Assembly (NCBI RefSeq): GCF_002778275.1
Contig: NZ_NESG01000008.1
Location: forward strand, 1 to 64,000
DNA length: 64,000 bases
Direction of reading: 5' to 3'
DNA from: Limnohabitans sp. G3-2
Lineage (GTDB): Bacteria; Pseudomonadota; Gammaproteobacteria; Burkholderiales; Burkholderiaceae_C
Under the pieces are notes generated by a model. That model saw nothing but the letters and a program-made list of their open reading frames with translations. It made no database searches and had not been told where the DNA came from. Positions 62,101-64,000 of this stretch are shown here, piece by piece; the stretch's first letter is position 1; the number at the start of each line of letters is the position of its first letter. The position numbers were made by a program, and so were the translations under genes.

Positions 62101-62161
62101 CACGGGCACGCTGTTGCCTTCGGCCAGCGGGACGGTCAGCTTCCGTGTGACGGTGGACTGA
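44126..62161 (+). CDS. giant exported repeat protein with autotransporter-associated beta-strand repeats (6011 aa)
   Basis: A single uninterrupted 18-kb frame. A signal core APWALGFLFAMGVTGSALG is followed by about 28 copies of the PATR repeat (TLTLSGANTYTGTTTVSGGT type) that forms right-handed beta-helix. These alternate with about nine modules containing GTGTWNAS..NWT and with blocks carrying paired cysteines (GGSCNNW ... AAGCSSTFG). The last 500 residues differ: an SdrD_B-like domain (SGVVFNDGGAPSGG region) and a terminal DUF11 domain ending GTVSFRVTVD. PATR proteins normally end in an autotransporter barrel; none is present. ATG at 44150 is an alternative start. SD is weak, so coupling to the barrel gene five bases upstream is likely. 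Function unknown; adhesin or surface fibre is inference. Confidence 0.8.
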   Translation: MPKLPCISMKRLHSLAPWALGFLFAMGVTGSALGGSFWGGTTGTWNASNKNWANSNGGAVNDTWTDNGPAYFPGNANITVTTGSGFTPNVTLIHSYNNYLNLAGTVRLVGNPTRTSNNANCNFHTSFAGSVITSTDLTINSGNLLFAGTSPDFQPPNITIDGCEFRMVDSALLSGGTLSSNFTSTEGGRIDIATSANQTFTGVISGNIRLSKRSTGTLTLSAANTYTGTTTVSGGTLAIDGSGSLGSGTYSNTITNNASLAFASAAAQTLSGVISGTGSLSKSASGTLTLTAANTYTGTTTVSGGRLNINGNQSSASGAVTVQSGGTLGGTGTVGGATTVQSGGTLSSGMSPGMSPGTFTFSGNLTLQSGSTTRFELAQAGTDGGSCNNWVPVGGNLELAGTLVVTATSGAAGCSSTFGEGSYTLFTYTGTATGSFSSITLPAGFAGQVRIDTNLKRVVLVVVPGSTLRFWDETTNTSANANNNTVNGGTGTWDASSNNWTDSAGAFNGPWAGTTATAVLGGTAGTVTLANGYNAPVGGITFDTTGYTLASTGSGTLALQQNATLSTPASVVNATISAPITGNFGLNWSPGAEGTLTLSAANTYTGFTTVSGGTLEMSGSGSTLASGAIFVGDSGILRLSRNNIWGSAGSAGHSHLSVNGRLETNNSYNTFTNPTFSDQSYVWLGGGNSVEGAALGLKGTVTTSGTVLMEAASGSTHSVILIGSGSGGSTTFDVSGQLSLGVPLANNGGTTSGPIKTGSGNLSLNADNAFTGNIAINAGSIRVNGSLGPVDTSVSTRGHNYAGNITNNGKLTFSNKLTKDYQMLSGVISGTGSLVKEDSGTLALYANNTYTGTTTIKGGAVRVRGDMSLATGDVTVTDGAILGGYGTIGGNTTVIGARLSPSTSPGTMTFNRNLTMGANAQITVELGDPSRPQCTNSRTNADSDCVVVRGDLTIDNTPGSGAKISVIPTSGISLPAGTFTLLTYGGTLTGGFDNSNIIYPSGYKGRIVTDTANKRILLTTEVDTDTVFWDGTGTTANDAVGGGSGTWNATATNWTTSTGDRNTAWSGSTKVPVFRGTAGTVTLADGYAASVGGLSFSGVSGYNITATGTGRLSLASNAVIQGDVGGQTATISAPITGGFGLEWAPEETDGGTLTLSGANTYTGTTKIRDGALVLQDSALGRSGDSTIRSGSAIEVPVNTTLTLQRTSASGLLAMPSHLSGAGDVVVDTAAATQAGALVLPSTVALTGTLQVNRGWFGTDGVAANWSANTADLTVSSGSVFSHRGNTITLGGLNGAGTVAASWSGQTTQVLRIGAGDKDGSFSGVIRGNNTGTDFGLDAGVTHLEKIGAGKQILGGANTYSGTTKVSNGTLEISGSGSTLSTAAIQVEAGATLLLSRTDIWGNAGSAGHQNLTLKGTLKSNSSYNTLTNPTLTKGAVLLGGGKDVSWGAFGFKGTVTSSDASSISIASGNNNRIHIGTGLSGGVTTFSVTDTLTVSAPLVDQTVTSALTKTGSGTLSLSGANAYTGATTVSAGTLRVDGTGTLGGGSYAGNISNSSALVFNTSNDQSLSGVLSGTGTLTQSGSGKLTLSGINTYTGATTIGGGTLVIGGSGSLGSGTYSNTITNNASLAFASAAAQTLSGVISGTGSLSKSASGTLTLSAANTYTGSTTVNGGTLELASAGTTPATGTFTVASGGTLTLSRSNAWGLHTADGHSKMTVAGTLKSNSTFNTFTHLTLNGGTLQAHGGESANFPAFALKGTLTSTGTSSISAGATTTHNGVMIGTNANGGQTEFNVTGSLNLAVPVVNNRDAGSNAVTSHLSKSGSGTLTLSAANTYTGTTTVSGGTLAIDGSGSLGSGTYSNTITNNASLAFASAAAQTLSGVISGTGSLSKSASGTLTLTAANTYTGTTTVSGGRLNINGNQSSASGAVTVQSGGTLGGTGTVGGATTVQSGGTLSPGMSPGTFTFSGNLTLQSGSTTRFELAQAGADGGSCNNWVPVGGNLELAGTLVVTATSGAAGCSSTFGEGSYTLFTYTGTATGSFATVTPPSGFTALVRIDTINKKVILDVAPNNGFVYWDGPNDIQTNAANGVINNGGGTWDTTSTNWTNSTGRINSVWTDNGPANFMGNWAGTVTTASGFTPKVTRINSGWNYLTIANNIALTGSPTVLTNIGACPFSVSFSGDVVTTSALSITNGSTFFTGNSPGFKPPSIGLSACDLVVEGNALVSGGNWSSAISSTASGQLRFNTTANHTLSGVLSGDMRLLKQNTGTLTLSGANTYTGSTTVSGGRLNINGNQSSASGAVTVQSGGTLGGTGTVGGATTVQSGGTLSPGMSPGTLTFSGNLTLQSGSTTRFDLAQAGTDGGSCNNWVPVGGNLELAGTLVVTATTGAAGCSSTFGEGSYTLFTYTGTATGSFATVTPPSGFTALVRIDTINKKVILDVAPNNGFVYWDGPNDTQANIANGVINNGGGTWDTTSTNWTNSTGRINSVWTDNGPANFMGNWAGTVTTASGFTPKVTRINAGANYLTIANSIELTGSPTVVTNTGGCPFPLTFSGDVVTTSALSITNGSTFFTGNSPGFKPPSIGLSACDLAVEGNALVSGGNWSSAISSTASGQLRFNTTANHTLSGVLSGDMRLLKQNTGTLTLSAANTYTGSTTVNGGTLELASAGTTPATGTFTVASGGTLTLSRSNAWGLHTADGHSKMTVAGTLKSNSTFNTFTHLTLNGGTLQAHGGESANYPAFALKGTLTSTGTSSISAGATTTHNGVMIGTNANGGQTEFNVTGSLNLAVPVVNNRDAGNNAVTSHLLKSGTGTLTLSAANTYTYTGTTTVSGGRLNINGNQSSANGAVTVQTGGTLGGTGTVGGATTVQSGGTLSPGMSPGTLAFSGNLTLQSGSTTHFELAQAGTEGGSCNDLLSVGGNLTLAGALKVTATASGTAGCSSTFGVGSYTLFTSPNSITGSFATVELPPNFTGLVRIDNNASPKRVYLEVSQSGSFTFWDTNAGNGQIDGGTGTWNASNTHWTHSAGWVHGAWPGGTATAVFGGTAGVVTMADGYSAPVGGITFNTTGYSLQRNISGTLALQQDATFDTPTGVINATIAVPITGNNRGLTWNPAGGGTLTLTHENTYTGATTVSKGTLELAGNLSNAQSSTPADSSFSVASGATLKLSRNNAWGTHGTAGHSNMTVAGTLASGNNFTTFTGLKLNSGTLQANGGESSTWPTFGLKGTLTSTGSSSISVGTASGLSGVMIGGNAAHQATTLDVTGSLGVAVPVMNNRNADASAEVDGDLVKNGGGTLTLSAVNSYSGTTTINAGTLTVDGSGSLGKGSYSQGITNNSALVFSTSANQTLAGVLSGTGTLSKSGTGTLTLSGANTYTGTTTVSGGTLKVSGSASLGSNSTYAANISNSGALDFNTSASQTLSGVISGTGTLMQSGSGTLTLSGTNTYTGATTVSAGTLVVSATQKSSSYAIASGAVLEYSMASGLGIGTTDAVSYTGTGTLRKTGAGTYSNGVAVATYALGAGALIDIQAGTFAASSFGNDRWSDNKSDVKVNTGATLDINSGDVYADKLTGGGSVLVGYAGGLGTLRVGVNNGSSTFDGTIGNFGSDPGQLIKAGTGTFTLSGANTYTGTTTISGGRLHINGNQSSANGAVTVQSGGTLGGTGTVGGATTVQDGGTLSAGTSPGTLSFSNGLTLAAGATSAFELAQAGAAGGSCNDLIQVTGNLTLGGTLKVDATTGVAGCSSAFGVGSYTLFTYTGTRTGDFSTVTSPSSNFSLRVRYDDNSSPKRVMLDVAVAGELTRWDATTANNAVIDGGTGTWSASNPSWTDGTGQVNGIWAGGTATAVFGGTAGTVTVEDGYNAPVGGISFNTTGYTIQRRGASGTGTIALQQNATFSTPSSGVNGAGIDASISTPISGNYSLSWKPTSTGTLTLSGVNTYTGSTTVSAGKLTIQATQASASYSIASGAVLEYDTAPSGLQQTSGAVTYSGAGTLRKSGTGVLGSGSSSATYALSAGAVIDIVAGTFSGSAFGNENWDHNKSDARVAAGATFDINSGTVRVDKLEGLGSVKVGYPGPLGSLTVGVNNGSATFHGVIGQFSDKGDLIKEGTGAFTLTNDNSYTGTTTVNGGTLEISKNGSTSNGKIPSTQTTVNSGATLKLSLSHIWGDALSAGHAALTLSGGTLYSNNSYNTFSASAFNGGKAVLDGGSSSTLGALGLKGTLNISGTTSISAANPQSAFSNGYNWIHIGSGLANGVSTFHAGALTDSMEISVPIHDNGVASGLSKTGAGLLTLSAANRYSGDTTIDGGTLKIDGVGSLGQGTYSPNIRLSAALVWNSTAAQTLGGTLSGNGTLSKSNTGTLTLSGTNTYTGTTTVEGGTLLVNGSTAPGSTVTVKSSAVGTATLSGTLGGTGTVGGATTVQSGGKLSPGTSPGTLTFGNGLTLQAGSTTTLELAQAGTAGGTCNDLINVTAGDLTLAGTLEVTAANGAAACNSQFGEGSYTLFNYAGVASGSFSAVSLPDPKYKGRVRIDTAGKRVMLEVSLNTSLTYWDESNTTTPTNTTGNANNGAVNGGTGTWDATTTNWTHSTGWLNGAWAGGTATAVFRGTAGTVTIANGYNASAGGLTFETHGYTLTRTGNGTLALTQDATFSSTAGSGSTATISTPITGTHYGVTWNATGGGAFVLNANNTYTGATKVSAGTLVINVTQNGTATPADKSFLVDTGATLQLSRTDSWGTHVTAGHSAMEVKGTVQSNSTFNTLSGLKLTGGTLQDNGGLDTLWPAFSLKGTVTVTGASAITRGTGNNHGVLIGDTTDGAVTDFSVANGATLNVTTPLLNNRNSMAANVQSALTKSGAGTLVLAAPNTYTGTTTVSAGTLQINSSQTSATGAVTVNSGATLQVAGTGVTVGGATTVQSGGNLRAAGSPSQPKFGSGLTLAAGSTTYLVMGAPSTSCAVGEPSDCMAVTGNLSLDATANTGSRVVIIALPGFAAGTYTLFSYTGTLSGTPDISNVVLPTGYVGTVVVDSAAKQVQLSVAVDTSLSYWDEATLTPANANNNAVNGGTGTWNATNSNWTRSSGNANGPWVGGTSTASFNGTAGTVTVADGHSPAIGGLSFGADGYTLNRANTGTLTLGKDAVFTTTTLANATINVPITGTYGIEWSPTQVTDTKGKLTLGAANTYTGKTTVSAGTLEYGLGLSPAGSDIVVGSSGTLLLSRTDIWGNAGTTGHTKLTVNGTLKSNNSYNTFTSPTLNNASLQLNGGKDGTWGTFGFKGTVTATGTSSIGLANPLGNTNFNWIHIHNAGTTFNVAANDDKLTIDVPIYNSSSGSPLIKTGTGTLTLSGANRYSGTTTLNAGTLILNGTHTSAASGAVTANANTTLAGKGSTPAAVIVKANASLAPGDGGVGTLTLGALTLEANSTTQFELGAPGTSGGTENDLLRVQPVSGVGTGNITLAGALNITPLSTFSPTGRYTLITYTGTRTGTFASNNLAAAGYQGVIQYDDANKQVLLLSVPQVNITTQSNGGVGTFGYALTGLSSNSLSQTTATSGVAVTGTPFNGTLGAAVSMVQSVPTGWPANPASVSCTDANGSTTGNGNGALGTVTGTRIDLPASVMKAGASITCAFVNTLNGLSGVVFNDGGAPSGGVNTGTPNDGIRNGNEAGLSGVAMTLDNCTGTTVYDSTTTDGGGAWRLYIPPAQTGQTVCVKAAVSASHVDTGANAAGTALPNATATTVGGVAYTYTRASAQVAFTAPATGTAVMDFGRVPVSALLTHSTLSARGGTYAVHGHRFTAGTGGSLSLSTLTPTISPTGVSGWSEALYLDPGCTGAYQPNATQVFPPAAPMAVLQGEVVCFVMRQFVPSQAGHGAVSSVPVQAHLSLTGASPTLSVTYTVTDVTTASNAAVQLFKQVRNLTTGGASAPWTTNNSAKKGDELEYQVTFTNASAAPVTEVVIQDSTTHWTTWKSAMATAVPSGTTCTMTTPAGTQTGCTTAMTGTGKGALQWSFTGTLLPSASGTVSFRVTVD
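49862..52099 (+). repeat. tandem 1119-bp duplication inside the giant gene
   Basis: Two copies, 49862-50980 and 50981-52099, keep an exact offset of 1119 bp (373 codons) at every point checked, for example the start GGGCGGCTCAACATC and TGTTTACTGGGACGG. Differences are scattered base changes with no indels seen. The reading frame is preserved. A further 510-bp block at about 49090-49610 recurs at 52050-52570 (offset 2961 bp, 987 codons). Confidence 0.85.
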
Positions 62162-62181
62162 ATGCGTGCAAGCGCTCCAAA

Positions 62182-62208
62182 GGCCAGGCGCTTGAACCGC
62201 GCCTGGCC
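62182..62208. other. strong stem-loop after the giant gene
   Basis: Perfect 10-bp inverted repeat GGCCAGGCGC-TTGAACC-GCGCCTGGCC, 20 bp after the stop codon. It may end transcription of the locus or protect the 3' end, but no T run follows. The 137-bp gap to sbp holds nothing else recognised. Confidence 0.65.
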
Positions 62209-62298
62209 AAGCGCCTTGCAGCTGGCGGCCCCATGAAGCGCTGCGGCCATCCCTCCAACAGACCTGGCAGCGCCCCTTTTACGCGACGCCGTGACGGA

Positions 62299-63321
62299 TC
62301 ACTTCTTGGTGTAAATCTGATCGAAGCTGCCGCCGTCTGCAAAGTGGGCTTTGTCGGCTTTTTCCCAACCCCCAAAGGCCTGATCGATGGTGAACAGGTT
62401 CAATTTGGGGAACTGTTTGGCGTATTTGGCCTGGGCCTTGGCCGAGATTGGGCGGTAGAAGTTTTTGCCGGCGATGTCTTGGCCTTCGTCGGTGTAGAGG
62501 TATTCCAAATAGGCCTGGGCCACAGCGCGGGTGCCTTTGCGGTCCACGTTTTTGTCGACCACGGTCACGGCCGGTTCGGCCAGGATGCTGATGGAGGGGT
62601 AGACCACATCGATCTTGCTGCCGAATTCTTTTTCGAGCAGGTTGGCTTCGTTTTCCCAAGAGATGAACACATCACCCTGGTTGCGTTGCGCGAAGGTGAT
62701 GGACGAGCCCCGGGCACCGGTGTCGAGCACCGGCACGTTTTTGTAGAGTGCGGCCACAAAATCTTTGGCCTTGGCTTCATGGCCGTATTTGCGCTTGGCG
62801 AATTCCCAGGCGGCGAGATAGTTCCAGCGGGCCCCGCCCGATGTTTTGGGGTTGGGCGTGATGACGCTGATGCCGGGTTTGACCAGGTCGTCCCAGTCAC
62901 GGATAGCCTTGGGGTTGCCCGCACGCACCATCAGCACGATGGTCGAGGTGTAAGGCGAGCTGTTGTGCGGCAAGCGTTTTTGCCAGTCTTTGGGAATCAG
63001 ATTGCCGTTTTTGTGCAGCGCGTCGGTGTCACCGGCCAAGGCCAAGGTGGCCACATCGGCATCCAAGCCGTCAATGATGGAGCGGGCTTGCTTGCCCGAG
63101 CCGCCGTGCGACTGCTTGAAGCTCAGGTCTTGGCCGGTTTTGGCTTTCCAGTGGGCGGCAAAGGCCTTGTTGAATTCAACGTACAGCTCACGGGTCGGGT
63201 CATAGGACACGTTGAGCAGGCTGACGGGCGCTTGCGCCTGCGCCGTCAGACCCGACACGGTCAAGGTCAAAGTCAAGGTGAGTAAGGCGGCGAGTTTGAG
63301 AAATGGGCGTTTTGTTTTCAA
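62299..63321 (-). CDS. sbp: periplasmic sulfate-binding protein
   Basis: Substrate-binding component of a sulfate/thiosulfate ABC importer. Signal core [22 protein letters not shown], cleaved after AQA. Mature blocks [46 protein letters not shown] and [11 protein letters not shown] are classic for the family (sulfate contacts in SHGGSGKQ and TSGGARW). TTG at 63321 is chosen because GGAG stands seven bases upstream and the signal peptide starts there (340 aa); a GTG seven codons earlier is less likely. No cysT, cysW or cysA gene follows; the giant gene ends convergently instead. Confidence 0.93.
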   Translation of the reverse strand: MKTKRPFLKLAALLTLTLTLTVSGLTAQAQAPVSLLNVSYDPTRELYVEFNKAFAAHWKAKTGQDLSFKQSHGGSGKQARSIIDGLDADVATLALAGDTDALHKNGNLIPKDWQKRLPHNSSPYTSTIVLMVRAGNPKAIRDWDDLVKPGISVITPNPKTSGGARWNYLAAWEFAKRKYGHEAKAKDFVAALYKNVPVLDTGARGSSITFAQRNQGDVFISWENEANLLEKEFGSKIDVVYPSISILAEPAVTVVDKNVDRKGTRAVAQAYLEYLYTDEGQDIAGKNFYRPISAKAQAKYAKQFPKLNLFTIDQAFGGWEKADKAHFADGGSFDQIYTKK

Positions 63322-63475
63322 GGGATCACTCCGAAAATACACATCAAAAGGCTGATGGGATGGATTCTGGAAGTGATCCTTTCAAACTCAAACGACTGTT
63401 TTTCTATTTCCTAATGAAGGAATCATCTATAGATAAGGCCAGCAAAGAAGGGCTTAACCATAAATGCGTGCAACC

Positions 63476-64000
63476 TTAGAGATTTCTCATGGCCCTTTTG
63501 GCGGTAGCAAACGCATTGGCCCGCATCCCGGCAAACATGTCTTTTAGGAATTGTCTGGCCAAGGGCTGCGCTTTTTCGGGCGAACCGGCATTGAAGGGGG
63601 GCTGCGGGTCGTACTCCAGGTACAACTGCACCGCCTCGGCATAGACCCGGCTTTTCAGCAGCGCCACCAACTTGAGGCCAAAGTCGATCCCGGCCGTCAC
63701 GCCACCGCCTGTGATGCGGTTGCGGTCCACCACAATGCGGCCCCGCGTGGGAATCGCGCCCAACTCTTTGAGCACATCGCGGGTGTCCCAATACGAGGTG
63801 GCTTTGTAGCCCTTGAGCAAACCCGCTGCCCCCAGAATCAAGGAGCCGGTGCACACGCTGGTCACATAGCGGGCGGTTTGACCCTTGGCTTTGAGGAAGG
63901 CCAGAACTTCCGGGTCTTCCATCATGGTGAAGGTGCCCGGCACACCGCCCGGCACAAATAACACATCCAGCTGCTCGGGGCATTGCGCGAAGGTGGTGGT
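63476..64000 (-). CDS. DJ-1/PfpI family protein, isonitrile hydratase-like (cut by window edge)
   Basis: 174 residues are visible; the N-terminus lies beyond the right edge and the frame is open to it. LFVPGGVPG and the nucleophile elbow TSVCTGSLILGAAGLL are characteristic of the class I amidotransferase-like DJ-1/PfpI superfamily. TSYWDTRDVLKELGA and GGGVTAGIDFGLKLVALL follow the pattern of isonitrile hydratase and related enzymes. No AraC-type HTH is fused after it. The 154-bp gap between it and sbp is AT-rich and probably holds the sbp promoter; no boxes are claimed. Confidence 0.88.
   Translation of the reverse strand, partial: TTTFAQCPEQLDVLFVPGGVPGTFTMMEDPEVLAFLKAKGQTARYVTSVCTGSLILGAAGLLKGYKATSYWDTRDVLKELGAIPTRGRIVVDRNRITGGGVTAGIDFGLKLVALLKSRVYAEAVQLYLEYDPQPPFNAGSPEKAQPLARQFLKDMFAGMRANAFATAKRAMRNL

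Overview
The window reads as the chromosome of a betaproteobacterium, order Burkholderiales, most likely family Comamonadaceae. The basis is the housekeeping gene content and order (tRNA-Tyr/Gly/Thr ahead of tuf, rpe-gph-trpEG, recG-oxyR, a PhaM-type granule protein), the high GC content and the protein-level character of the core genes. The genus cannot be fixed from sequence alone.

Positions 1-20.7 kb are core genome. On the minus strand lie the start of tuf behind a tRNA-Tyr, tRNA-Gly, tRNA-Thr cluster, then ung. Next comes a tryptophan operon read rpe-gph-[leader]-trpE-trpG-ltaE-trpD-small membrane ORF-trpC-ung. It has a probable Trp-rich leader peptide and attenuator-like RNA ahead of trpE, and a threonine aldolase gene inside it. 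apaG, thiL, pgpA and pncC run on the plus strand and end at a bidirectional terminator. That terminator is shared with an initiator tRNA and the spc/alpha ribosomal block, which runs on the minus strand from rplN to rplQ and includes secY and rpoA. proC follows on the plus strand.

Positions 20.7-32.7 kb are mixed. They hold ubiA, oxyR and recG (minus), and queA and tgt (plus). Between queA and tgt sits a three-gene Rieske ring-hydroxylating oxygenase set with a divergent LysR-type regulator and a strongly palindromic control region. REP-like palindromes occur at three sites and are amplified after tgt. A FIST-domain gene and a phaM-like gene form a two-gene operon.

Positions 32.7-62.3 kb are accessory. 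Decayed 3' ends of a sulfate transport operon (sbp, probably cysA) mark the left edge. An AT-rich promoter with an inverted repeat then leads into four plus-strand genes for exported proteins. These are a 206-residue DUF11 protein, a 959-residue DUF11 protein, a 2365-residue DUF11/SdrD_B protein ending in a predicted outer-membrane beta-barrel, and a 6011-residue giant. The giant is built from about 28 autotransporter-associated beta-strand repeats and has no barrel of its own. The tight spacing of barrel gene and giant, and the shared DUF11 domains, make this a candidate for an undescribed surface display or secretion system, though function is unproven.

Positions 62.3-64 kb hold an intact sulfate-binding protein gene with no adjacent permease genes, and the 3' part of a DJ-1/PfpI family gene that runs off the right edge.
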